This document shows, piece by piece, positions 43,671 through 51,727 of a stretch of DNA of 64,000 nucleotides. The stretch comes from Prauserella marina. Its GTDB lineage: Bacteria; Actinomycetota; Actinomycetes; Mycobacteriales; Pseudonocardiaceae. How positions within the stretch are numbered: position 1 is the first letter of the stretch; each line of letters opens with the position of its first letter. Both the position numbers and the translations under genes were made by a program. The notes beneath the pieces were generated by a model. That model did not search any database. It worked only from the letters and a program-made list of their open reading frames with translations, and had not been told where the DNA came from. The DNA lies in NCBI RefSeq assembly GCF_002240355.1, contig NZ_CP016353.1:6487001-6551000 (forward strand). The letters are read 5' to 3'.

Positions 43671-43726
43671 CTAAGCCAGTCAATCGACAGATGCCGCCAC
43701 CAACCCCGCGTTCCTAGGTTGGCGGT

Positions 43727-45262
43727 ATGAACAAAACCAACCACAACTCAGCGCCCGGCAAAGTCCTGGTCACCGGCGCGACAGGGGCCGTCGGCAGGAA
43801 CGTCGTCGAAAACCTTGTCGCGGAAGGGGTTCCGGTTCGCGCACTGACCAGAAATCCCGTTGTGTCCCGATTGCCCTCCGCCGCTGACGTTGTCGAGGGG
43901 AGTCACACCGACCCTCGCCAGCTGGAACCACAACTCGCCGGTATCGAATCGGTCTTCTTCATGTGGCCCGATCTCGGCAACACCGCACCCGCCGTTTCGG
44001 CCGTCGAACTCATCGCCGCACACGCCAAGCGCATCGTGTTCCTCTCGTCGGCCGCCGTCGACGGCGACATCGAGCCTTCGGCACAGACGACACCGATCGG
44101 CGAAGCGCACAGGGAAATCGAAGTCGCGATCGAACGCTCGGGGCTCGACTGGACGTTTCTCCGGCCGAGGCGATTCGCGACGGCCGCGCTCGAATGGGCT
44201 GCCGACATCCGCGAAGGCAGGCCCGTGAGGGACGCCTTCGGCGACCGGCCGATCACCCTCATCGACGAACGCGACATCGCCGACGTCGCCGTAACAGCCC
44301 TGCTCCGCGACGGCTACACCGCTCGAAGCCTCGAACTGACCGGCCCCGAACTCATCGCGCCGAAGGCGGCGGTGCGCAGAATCAGCGAACGGATCGGCAC
44401 CCCGGCACACTGGGAGGAACTGCCGGAGCGAGAATGGATCAACGAACTCAGGAAGCAGGGCTGGGCCGACGAGGCCGTGGACTTCCTGCTCAGGGGCTAC
44501 CAGCATCCCCAGGACGTACTCGACACGGTCGAGCGGGTCACCGGTAAACCGGCCCGCGATTTCGACGACTGGCTGTCGGCCCATCGCACCGATTTCACCG
44601 TGCCGCTTCCCAAGGCGACCCTGCCCGAGGCCGAGGTCGTGATCATGACTACCTGGACTGTCGAGGGAGAAGAGCATCAGCGGGCGGCGGCCGACGCGGC
44701 CATGGCGGCGTGGGATTCCGTGACGTGGCCGGAGGGGCTGCTGCACTACAGCGTTCTGCTCGGTGTCGAAGGGACGAGCCTGCTGCACTACTCGCAATGG
44801 TCGAGCGAGCACGCCATCGACCTTTTCCAGCGCACCGATCCGCCGGAACGAGTGGAAGGCATTCTCGCATCGGTGCCGGGGATCCGGCGTGACGGCGGTG
44901 CCCGCTACACGCGATACCGCAGTCAGGGAAAGACGGATCCGCAACGCGTCGGCTGCGTCGCGGTCGTCTCGTTCGAGACGGCGAGCCGGGACATCGCGGA
45001 ATCCTTTGTGGACAAGCTGACGGTCGATGAGGCTGGCGCGGCTACGGAGTTTTCGGAGATCGGCGTCAACTTCCTCGTCTCGACCGACGGTACGAGCCTC
45101 GTCAACTACGCCGAATTTCCCGACGAGCAAACCCATCAGGCGATCGTGGAAACCCAACTCGGGCCCGACGCTCCCGTTCCGGCGCTCATCGAACGGACGA
45201 GCGGACTCGAAGGGCTCGGGTTTCGCAGATACCTGCCCTACCGGGCGAGGAAACCGGAATGA
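43727..45262 (+). CDS. NmrA-type NAD(P)-binding domain fused to two antibiotic-biosynthesis-monooxygenase-like domains
   Basis: 511 residues. Residues 1-285 form an atypical SDR of the NmrA group (KVLVTGATGAVGRNVVENLV, FLSSAAVDGD, DWTFLRPRRF). The linker at about 285-305 is followed by two dimeric alpha-beta barrel (ABM-like) repeats: VIMTTWTVEGEEHQRAAADA ... SLLHYSQWSS and VAVVSFETASRDIAESFVDK ... SLVNYAEFPD. Each part alone is a well-known full protein; the three-domain fusion is uncommon. NmrA domains sense NADP(H) redox state or reduce quinones; ABM domains oxidise small aromatics or bind haem. A self-contained oxidoreductase is my inference. Confidence 0.85.
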   Translation: MNKTNHNSAPGKVLVTGATGAVGRNVVENLVAEGVPVRALTRNPVVSRLPSAADVVEGSHTDPRQLEPQLAGIESVFFMWPDLGNTAPAVSAVELIAAHAKRIVFLSSAAVDGDIEPSAQTTPIGEAHREIEVAIERSGLDWTFLRPRRFATAALEWAADIREGRPVRDAFGDRPITLIDERDIADVAVTALLRDGYTARSLELTGPELIAPKAAVRRISERIGTPAHWEELPEREWINELRKQGWADEAVDFLLRGYQHPQDVLDTVERVTGKPARDFDDWLSAHRTDFTVPLPKATLPEAEVVIMTTWTVEGEEHQRAAADAAMAAWDSVTWPEGLLHYSVLLGVEGTSLLHYSQWSSEHAIDLFQRTDPPERVEGILASVPGIRRDGGARYTRYRSQGKTDPQRVGCVAVVSFETASRDIAESFVDKLTVDEAGAATEFSEIGVNFLVSTDGTSLVNYAEFPDEQTHQAIVETQLGPDAPVPALIERTSGLEGLGFRRYLPYRARKPE

Positions 45263-45350
45263 CCGGATGTGAACCGGCGACCGGCGTGTCTCGTGTCAAA
45301 GGGGAGCCTCGCCGCCGTCGGTGACGGCGAGCCGGACAGGAGCGCACATC

Positions 45351-45932
45351 ATGGGTAGCACGCTGCTGGGGCGAACCATCGGAAGCAAAACCGGTCGCGC
45401 GAATCGCACCGTGCTGGCCGCGAGCGCGGGTGTCATGGCGGTGGCCTTCGCGGCGGCCGCATGTGGGGGCGGAGGTGGGCAGGAACCGGAAACCGGTGGC
45501 CCCGCGACCGGTTCGCCCGTTTCGGCCGTGGACCACGGGGACCTCGACCAGGTACTCGTCGACAATGCGGGGATGACCCTGTACGCCTCCTCGGAGGAAG
45601 CTGGCCGGATCGGCTGCGTCGACGGCTGCCTCGCGATCTGGAAGCCGTTGACGATCAAGCCGGGTACGACGTTGTCGGGTGACGCGGGGCTCGCGGATGG
45701 ACTCGCGACGGTCACCCGGCCCGACACGGGAGCGACGCAGGTGACCTACCAGGGCTACCCGCTGTACACGTTCACGCAGGACTCGGCGGCCGGTGACCTG
45801 AAGGGCGACAACGTGAAGGACTCGTTCGGCTCGATGTCGTTCACCTGGCACACGATGACGCAAGCCGGTTTCGCCGACGCGACGCCGCCGTCGAGCCCTG
45901 CCCCCGAAACCGGTTCCCCGTACGGCTACTGA
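45351..45932 (+). CDS. Secreted-repeat lipoprotein (COG4315 type)
   Basis: 193 residues. A long basic N-terminus precedes the signal and lipobox (AFAAAAC). Two copies of the secreted-repeat motif follow: VLVDNAGMTLYASSEEAGRI ... CVDGCLAIWKPLTI and TQVTYQGYPLYTFTQDSAAG DLKGD. Members are extracytoplasmic and suspected to be electron-transfer or copper-related lipoproteins in actinobacteria; the function is not proven. The start is ATG 45351, with AGGAG upstream. The 21-nt repeat array begins 5 bases after the stop. Confidence 0.87.
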   Translation: MGSTLLGRTIGSKTGRANRTVLAASAGVMAVAFAAAACGGGGGQEPETGGPATGSPVSAVDHGDLDQVLVDNAGMTLYASSEEAGRIGCVDGCLAIWKPLTIKPGTTLSGDAGLADGLATVTRPDTGATQVTYQGYPLYTFTQDSAAGDLKGDNVKDSFGSMSFTWHTMTQAGFADATPPSSPAPETGSPYGY

Positions 45933-45936
45933 CGCG

Positions 45937-46254
45937 GGGAACGCGCGAGTCCCCGCGTCAGGCGCGCGAGTCCCCCGCTCAGGACGGCGAGACCCGCACC
46001 CAGGTGCGCGAGATCCGCACCCAGGACCGCGAGACCTGCATTCGGGAGCCGAGGGCGGGGCCCGACCTCCGCCGCCGATCTCGCCGTCCCCCACGCAGGA
46101 CTCGCGCATGAGCGGGGGACTCGCGCGCGAGCGCAGATCTCGCCTTTTCGAGCGCGGATCTCGATGTCCTGGCCGCAGACCTCGGCGTCCCCAGTGCAGA
46201 ACTCGCCGCCGCCAACGCAGATCTCGACGACCTGAGCGGGGGACTCGCGCATAC
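45937..46254. repeat. 21-nt modular repeat array, locus 3 (two inverted blocks)
   Basis: The left block (45937-46041) has five units in one orientation, for example the unit beginning CAGGCGCGCGAGTCCCCCGC. The right block (46093-46254) has eight units in the opposite orientation, for example GCGGGGGACTCGCGCGCGA. Units are 19 or 21 nt. The two blocks could fold into one large stem around a 51-nt centre. It fills the gap between the convergent lipoprotein and transporter genes; no gene is present. Confidence 0.8.
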
Positions 46255-46333
46255 CCGCGACACGCCGCTCCCCGGCACCCCGGCACCCCCGCACCCCGGC
46301 ACACCGGCACACCGGCACACATGCGTGCTCGCG

Positions 46334-47872
46334 TCAGGGAGTTGGCGACGACAGGTGCCGACGCACCCTCAGCATCAGCAGCCCGACCACGACCAGAAGC
46401 CCGGCGCTGATCGACGCCGCGACACCGAATCCGTTCGTGAACGCCTGCCGACCAGCCGAGAGCAGGCTTTCGGCGAGATGCGGCGGTAGATCCACCGCCG
46501 CGCCGAGTGCCCCGACAAGCGAATCGGCACTCGCCTCCTCCGCGCCGTCCGGCAGAGCGCTCGGCGCCGTGTCGACCATTCCCGCCCTGTACACGGCGGC
46601 GACCACGCTACCCATCACGGCAACCCCGAGCCCGACACCGAGTTCGCTGCTCGTCTCGTTGAGCGCGGCCGCGGTTCCCGTTCGCTGCTGCGGAACCGAA
46701 CCGATGACGAGGTCCGTCGCCAGGACACCGATCACGCTGGTACCCAGCAACGCGACGATGGCAGCCGCCACGAGCCAGCCGGGCCCCGTGCCCGGGGAAA
46801 TCAGCGCGACCAGCCCGAACCCGACGGCCGCGAGCACCGCCGACGCGATGATCAGCGTCGAATGCGCTATTCGTCGGGCGAACCGGGGAACGATCACCGC
46901 GCCGATGGCGGGAACAGCGGCCATCGGGATCATCCACACCGCCGCCTGGAGCGCCGACAGCTCACTGACCATTTGCAGGAACTGCGGCACCAGGTAGAAC
47001 GTGCCGTTCTGCGCGATCACGACGACAAGCAGAATGAGCAGGACACCCGTGAACGCCTTGTTGGCGAAGAGACTCAGGTCGAGCAGAGGGTTCGGCAGCC
47101 TGCGCTGGCGCCGGACGAAAACGACACCCGCGAGCAGACCGAAGCCGACAGCCGCGAGCGACACCAGTTCGAAGCCATCGCCTACCAGGCGCTTGACCCC
47201 GTAGACCAGGGGCAGCATCGCCATCAGCGACAGCGCGACGCTCAGCAGGTCGACCTTCCCCGCGTTCGGGTCCGCGTATTCGGGAAGCAGCAGCGGCCCG
47301 AAGATGAGCAGCAGCACCATGACGGGAACGCCGAGCAGGAACACCGAACCCCACCAGAAGTGCTCAAGCATGAATCCGCCGACGACGGGGCCAAGCGCGG
47401 CCCCCGCCATGAAGGTCGCCATCCACACCGCGATGGCGAACGACCGCTGTGCCGGATCCCGGAAAAGGTTCCTGAGCAGGGCAAGGGTCGAGGGCATCAG
47501 CGTCGCGCCCGCGATGCCGAGCAGGGCCCTCGCGACGATCAGCAGCTCGGCGGTCGGCGCGTAGGCAGCCATGAGCGAGGCTGCCGCGAACGCGCCCCCT
47601 CCGATCAGCAGCAGTTTCCGCCTGCCGATCCGGTCGCCGAGCGTGCCCATCGTGACGAGAAAACCGGCTATGAAGAAGCCGTAGATGTCGAGAATCCACA
47701 GTTGCTGGGTCGCGCTGGGATCCAGGTCGGCACTGAGCTGCGGAGCCGCGAGGTACAGGACGCTCACGTCGAGTGCGAGCAAGAGCAGCGGCAGTGTCAG
47801 GGTGGCCAGTCCGAGCCATTCGCGAACGCCTGCCCGCTCGTTTTCCACCTCCGGGGTGTCCGAGGTCGTCAT
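46334..47872 (-). CDS. Drug exporter of the DHA2 (EmrB/QacA, SmvA-like) MFS family
   Basis: 512 residues with 14 membrane helices. Motif A (GTLGDRIGRRKLLLIGGGAF) and motif C-like GAALGPVVGGFMLEHFWWGS mark a proton-driven multidrug exporter; ALDVSVLYLAAPQLSADL at helix 1 is typical of SmvA/QacA proteins. It is divergent to a TetR-type gene with a 19-bp dyad in the gap, so it is probably induced by its own substrates, likely cationic biocides or antibiotics. Confidence 0.93.
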   Translation of the reverse strand: MTTSDTPEVENERAGVREWLGLATLTLPLLLLALDVSVLYLAAPQLSADLDPSATQQLWILDIYGFFIAGFLVTMGTLGDRIGRRKLLLIGGGAFAAASLMAAYAPTAELLIVARALLGIAGATLMPSTLALLRNLFRDPAQRSFAIAVWMATFMAGAALGPVVGGFMLEHFWWGSVFLLGVPVMVLLLIFGPLLLPEYADPNAGKVDLLSVALSLMAMLPLVYGVKRLVGDGFELVSLAAVGFGLLAGVVFVRRQRRLPNPLLDLSLFANKAFTGVLLILLVVVIAQNGTFYLVPQFLQMVSELSALQAAVWMIPMAAVPAIGAVIVPRFARRIAHSTLIIASAVLAAVGFGLVALISPGTGPGWLVAAAIVALLGTSVIGVLATDLVIGSVPQQRTGTAAALNETSSELGVGLGVAVMGSVVAAVYRAGMVDTAPSALPDGAEEASADSLVGALGAAVDLPPHLAESLLSAGRQAFTNGFGVAASISAGLLVVVGLLMLRVRRHLSSPTP

Positions 47873-47957
47873 GCGCCCTTTCCTCTCAGCTCACGGTGGT
47901 TGCGGCGGCGCGATGTCGCCGGAACGGACCGGCCCGCACGGAACGGACCAGGGTTAA

Positions 47958-47976
47958 ACGTTACGGGTCGTAACGT
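47958..47976. promoter_or_regulatory. TetR operator between exporter and regulator
   Basis: A perfect dyad ACGTTACG-GGT-CGTAACGT in the 139-bp gap between the exporter and the TetR gene, 36 bases before the regulator start. Position and symmetry fit a TetR-dimer site that controls both genes. Confidence 0.78.
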
Positions 47977-48011
47977 AACACAACACTGGTCTGCCGGGTA
48001 GGCTGTCTTTC

Positions 48012-48695
48012 ATGTCCCCAGGCTCCGCACCCGGTGGTCCTTCGCACGGCGGCAGGCCACGCGATCCGCACCTCGATCGCGCGATTCTTGAGGCGACGCT
48101 GGGCAAACTCGACGAATCGGGTTACGGCGCACTCACGCTCGAACACATCGCCCGCCAGGCGGGAACGACGAAGCCCGCGATCTACCGGCGCTGGCCCAAC
48201 CGACAGCGACTCGTGCTGGCGGCGCTGGCATTACGACTGGACGTACCGGAAGCGCCGGACAGCGGCTGCACCCTGTGCGACCTGTACGAGGGCATCTTGG
48301 TCTTCGTCGAAGCGTTCAACAAGATCAGACCGGACGTGATCGGCCCGCTGCTCGCCGACTGCACGGCCGACCCCGAATTGCACAGGGCTTTCATGGCAAC
48401 CCTTTTCGACCCGCCGCGAGTCGCCGTCGGCAACATGCTGCGAAAAGCGGTCGCGCGCGGCGACCTTCGTGCCGACATCGATCACGAGTTGCTGTTGGAC
48501 ATGCTCGGCTCACTCGTGCACTACCGCGCGTTGTTCGGCCACGCCGCCATCGGAGAAGAGGAAGTGGACCGGGCGCTGGAAGCACTGCTCGGCGGCGTCG
48601 CCAACGACTATCCAGCCCTCGTCGCACACAGCCTGGAAATGGACGTTCAGCACGAACACGCCGCAGCCGAATCGCACGCGCCAGGCCAGCATTGA
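48012..48695 (+). CDS. TetR-family repressor of the adjacent exporter
   Basis: 227 residues. DNA-binding helices: AILEATLGKLDESGYGALTL, then EHIARQAGTTKPAIYRRWPN. The C-terminal domain has the TetR_C type ending found with AcrR-like repressors. Divergent from the DHA2 exporter and sharing its 19-bp operator, so it most likely represses both. Confidence 0.92.
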   Translation: MSPGSAPGGPSHGGRPRDPHLDRAILEATLGKLDESGYGALTLEHIARQAGTTKPAIYRRWPNRQRLVLAALALRLDVPEAPDSGCTLCDLYEGILVFVEAFNKIRPDVIGPLLADCTADPELHRAFMATLFDPPRVAVGNMLRKAVARGDLRADIDHELLLDMLGSLVHYRALFGHAAIGEEEVDRALEALLGGVANDYPALVAHSLEMDVQHEHAAAESHAPGQH

Positions 48696-48786
48696 GGTAA
48701 CGGACCGTCCACAACCGACAAGGAGACCCCCGGGAGGGCGGCCACCCAGGGGTCTCCGTAAACGGGGGAACCGGAAGTTCCCGCGA

Positions 48787-49788
48787 TCAGCTCTCGGATC
48801 GTCCGTGCTTCGGCTTCTTCGTGTCGTCCTCGACCTCGACCCGCTCCTTGCGGACGCTGTCGGTCACGGTCTGTTCCTCCGTGATCTTCTCCGTGCCGAG
48901 CCTGACCCGCTCGACGGCGACGGTTTCCTTGCGCACCACCGGCTTCTCAGCATGCAAGGTGACGTCGTAGGTCTCCTCACCGATGGTGGCCGACGTTTCC
49001 CTTTCCGCACCGGTGATCGGCTCGCGCTCAAGCCTGACTTCCTCGTGCGAAACCGGAACCGTGATCTGCTGCTCCTCGGTGACGACATACTTGCGCAGGC
49101 GGACGTGGCCGGTCTCGACCTGCTCGGTCCCCACCTTGAGCTGCTCTTCCGAGCGGATCATCGTATCGTCGCCCGCCCGTCGCTTGTCCCGCGCGCCCCG
49201 CTCGCCCTGAGTGTCCTTTGCGGACTTGGCTTCGGCTCCTTCCATGGCGCCGGCACGGGTACCTGTCTGCTCGCGGTCACGCAACGCGTGCTCACGGTTC
49301 GCCTGCATCGCCTGCGAACCTTGCGTACTCTGCGAACCTTGCATGTCGCGCGCGTTGCGCATGCCCTGCTCGCTCGGTTCCCTGTTACTACGCATGGCGT
49401 TCGGCGCCGCACCGGCCGCCATCGCCTGGTTGTCCCGCTGCGGGCTCCTGCCACCCGAAGCCATCCGCTGCTGCGGGACGGGCAAGTTGTAGTACTTGTA
49501 GAGCTCGCTGTTCTCCTGCTGGGACAAATGTCCGTCAGGGTCGATTCGCGGCGCGTCGGTGACTCGTTGCTTGTCGACGGAGACGTGGAGACCCTCGCTG
49601 TCCATGCTCGCGCCCTGCAACGGAACGAAGTTCTCCTTGTGTCCGAACAAGCCGGTCTTGACGGTTACCCACTCCGGGCTGCCGGTCTCGTCGGAAAGGT
49701 AGACGGAGCCGACCTTGCCGATCTTGCTGCCCTCACGGTCGACCACCGTGCTGTCGACCAGCTTCGCCGGCTCGATGGGAGTCACCAT
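48787..49788 (-). CDS. PRC-barrel and DUF2382 stress protein
   Basis: 333 residues. An N-terminal PRC-barrel (about 1-75: STVVDREGSKIGKVGSVYLS) is joined by a long Gln/Met/Asn/Arg-rich disordered linker (about 110-215) to a C-terminal DUF2382 domain (EQLKVGTEQVETGHVRLRKY ... EEVRLEREPI). The family is linked to general stress proteins (YsnF-like) and is common in soil bacteria; no reaction is known. The start is ATG 49788 with GAGAGGAC upstream; a longer frame reaches 49839. No membrane segment. Confidence 0.88.
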   Translation of the reverse strand: MVTPIEPAKLVDSTVVDREGSKIGKVGSVYLSDETGSPEWVTVKTGLFGHKENFVPLQGASMDSEGLHVSVDKQRVTDAPRIDPDGHLSQQENSELYKYYNLPVPQQRMASGGRSPQRDNQAMAAGAAPNAMRSNREPSEQGMRNARDMQGSQSTQGSQAMQANREHALRDREQTGTRAGAMEGAEAKSAKDTQGERGARDKRRAGDDTMIRSEEQLKVGTEQVETGHVRLRKYVVTEEQQITVPVSHEEVRLEREPITGAERETSATIGEETYDVTLHAEKPVVRKETVAVERVRLGTEKITEEQTVTDSVRKERVEVEDDTKKPKHGRSES

Positions 49789-49916
49789 GGGTGCCACGTC
49801 CTCTCTGGGTTTGCCGTGGGCTCCGTGGAGCCTTGACATGCCCGGACTTCCACCAGTGACGCCAAAAACACCTCATGGCCACCCGTCAGGGTGTCACCCA
49901 CGCGAGCGTCGTCTTG

Positions 49917-50627
49917 TCAACGGCGAGGGTCCGGGACAGCCCTGATGGCAAGGAAACCAGCAGGTTCCCGGCAAAGTCGCCGGTAGGTCTCGGGATTCAC
50001 GTCTTTCGCAAGTGGACTCGGTCGTGGTTCGCGCAGCCGCTCGATCAGGAACCCGGCCTCGTGCAACTCCTCGCACGTCTTCTCAAGCGGTACGAACCAG
50101 TGCCTCACCTGCCAGCCCCTGCTGAACACCTCGTCGATGACGCGCTCATCGAAGTAGCTGCCGCCGTTGCGCATCCAGTCGCCGGTGGGGTGCAGCCGCG
50201 ACAGCACGAGCGCTCCGTCCGCGCGCAACACCCGCCGCAGTTCGCGCAGCGCGGCGACCCTGTCGTCGACGTAGTCCAGCGCAAGCGCGAACAGCACGAG
50301 GTCGACCGAACCGTCTTCGATCCAGTCGAGAGGACGGGCAAGATCGTGCACCCTGAACTCGCCAGAAGGCACCCGCTGCCCACTCAACTCGATCATGCGA
50401 GGGCTCTGGTCGAAACCACTGACACGTGCGCCGCGCGCGACCAACTCCTCCGCGTAGAGACCCGGCCCGCACGCGACGTCGAGCACGGTCTTTCCCTCGA
50501 CGTCACCGAGCAACTCCAGACAGAAAGGACGGTCGTAGTGCGCGTTGTGGAGACTGTTCTCCGCATGATCGAGAAAGTCGTCGGCGAACACGTCGTATTG
50601 CGGGTCGGTCCCCACCAGATCAGTCAT
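49917..50627 (-). CDS. SAM-dependent methyltransferase (class I)
   Basis: 236 residues. Motif I is VLDVACGPGLYAEELVARGA, motif post-I is VSGFDQSP, and the later motifs are DLVLFALALDYVDDR and LRADGALVLSR. It methylates a small molecule; the substrate is not apparent. The preferred start is ATG 50627. It stands alone beside the small gene at 50658 on the other strand. Confidence 0.87.
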   Translation of the reverse strand: MTDLVGTDPQYDVFADDFLDHAENSLHNAHYDRPFCLELLGDVEGKTVLDVACGPGLYAEELVARGARVSGFDQSPRMIELSGQRVPSGEFRVHDLARPLDWIEDGSVDLVLFALALDYVDDRVAALRELRRVLRADGALVLSRLHPTGDWMRNGGSYFDERVIDEVFSRGWQVRHWFVPLEKTCEELHEAGFLIERLREPRPSPLAKDVNPETYRRLCREPAGFLAIRAVPDPRR

Positions 50628-50657
50628 GCGCCCAGTCTGCACGGGCACCGGTTTCCG

Positions 50658-50948
50658 GTGCGATCAGTTTTCCGGCTCCGTGTACTCCAGGCCGAGCCGG
50701 GCAGCGAGTTCCCGAAGGCACCGTTCGAAAACGGGCTCGACATCGGCGAACGCGAAGTCGAGTTGATGCAGAATTCCGAGGGGTGGTTCGCTCAGTCCGA
50801 GCTCCTGGCGACGGCGTTGATGGTGACGGCACTCGAACCCTTCGTGACCAGCAAGGTGCGCGACTTCCTCGTCCGCGACCGTGCGTGGCCACGCACGGCG
50901 ATCAAGGTCAAGCCGTTCTGGGCGACTGGCAAACGCGGACTGCACTGA
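50658..50948 (+). CDS. Small hypothetical protein (96 aa)
   Basis: From GTG 50658 the frame has strong G/C third positions and reads LDIGEREVELMQNSEGWFAQ then SELLATALMVTALEPFVTSK, mostly helical, with a basic C-terminus (TAIKVKPFWATGKRGLH). A competing minus-strand frame (50664-50990) has poorer codon bias. No ribosome site is visible, so the start could be leaderless. Function unknown. Confidence 0.5.
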   Translation: MRSVFRLRVLQAEPGSEFPKAPFENGLDIGEREVELMQNSEGWFAQSELLATALMVTALEPFVTSKVRDFLVRDRAWPRTAIKVKPFWATGKRGLH

Positions 50949-51028
50949 GCCGCACCGACCCGCATTGCCTGCACCGTCACACCCGGACACTCTCGACCCA
51001 GCGTCCGACTTAGGGTTACCTTATTCCA

Positions 51029-51664
51029 ATGGGGACCTTATCTGGAATGCGGCAGGTGACCACGGAAGCCGAGCTTCGCGAGATCGTGAAGGAACCGCCG
51101 CAGCCCATCTGGGACAAGGACATCGCCAGGATCGATCAGCACGCCAGGACGATCATCGCGCACTCGCCGTTCGTGCTGCTGGCGACCTCTGCCCCAGACG
51201 GCACCTGCGACGTCTCGCCTCGCGGCGACCCTCCCGGTTCGGTCCTCGTCCTCGACGACAATACGCTCGCGCTCGCCAACCGGCCGGGCAACCGGCGCGT
51301 CGACAGCTTCCGCAACGTGCTCCACAACCCACACGTCGGCCTGCTGTTCCTCGTCCCTGGCATGAACGAGACGTTGCGCGTCAACGGCAGCGCGACGCTC
51401 GTGTCGGACGCGCCCTTCTTCGACGACCTCGTCGTCAAGGACAAGCGTCCCGACCTCGCGGTCGTCGTTCACGTCGAAGAGCTGTACATGCATTGCGCCA
51501 AGGCATTCCTGCGCGCGTCGCTGTGGCAGCCGGACACCTGGCCCGAAAGGAACAGCCTGCCTTCGCTCGGCCGGATCTCGAAAGACCAGATGGGCCTCAA
51601 GGGAGTTCCCGCGAAGGTGCTCGACGCGGGCCTCGCGCTCGACGCGAAGACCAACCAGTACTGA
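51029..51664 (+). CDS. FMN-dependent pyridoxamine 5'-phosphate oxidase-family protein (MSMEG_1061-like)
   Basis: 211 residues. The split-barrel fold is recognisable from DQHARTIIAHSPFVLLATSA PDGTCDVSPRGDPPG, NRRVDSFRNVLHNPHVGLLF and NGSATLVSD. This pattern belongs to the actinobacterial PPOX/flavin-reductase group that uses FMN, or F420 in relatives. Its substrate is unknown. It begins at ATG 51029 or ATG 51047. Confidence 0.88.
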   Translation: MGTLSGMRQVTTEAELREIVKEPPQPIWDKDIARIDQHARTIIAHSPFVLLATSAPDGTCDVSPRGDPPGSVLVLDDNTLALANRPGNRRVDSFRNVLHNPHVGLLFLVPGMNETLRVNGSATLVSDAPFFDDLVVKDKRPDLAVVVHVEELYMHCAKAFLRASLWQPDTWPERNSLPSLGRISKDQMGLKGVPAKVLDAGLALDAKTNQY

Positions 51665-51727
51665 CCACACCGCCTTCGGGCGCGTACGCCAGACTGTTGG
51701 CGAAACGCCGACGGAGGAGCGGGTGCG

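Noticed and set aside
45186-46322. Long minus-strand frame across the 46-kb repeat array
   Set aside because: It is kept open by the 21-nt period of the repeats and overlaps a real gene on the other strand.
50664-50990. Minus-strand 108-codon frame
   Set aside because: The opposite strand (50658-50948) has better third-position G/C and reads as a more natural protein.
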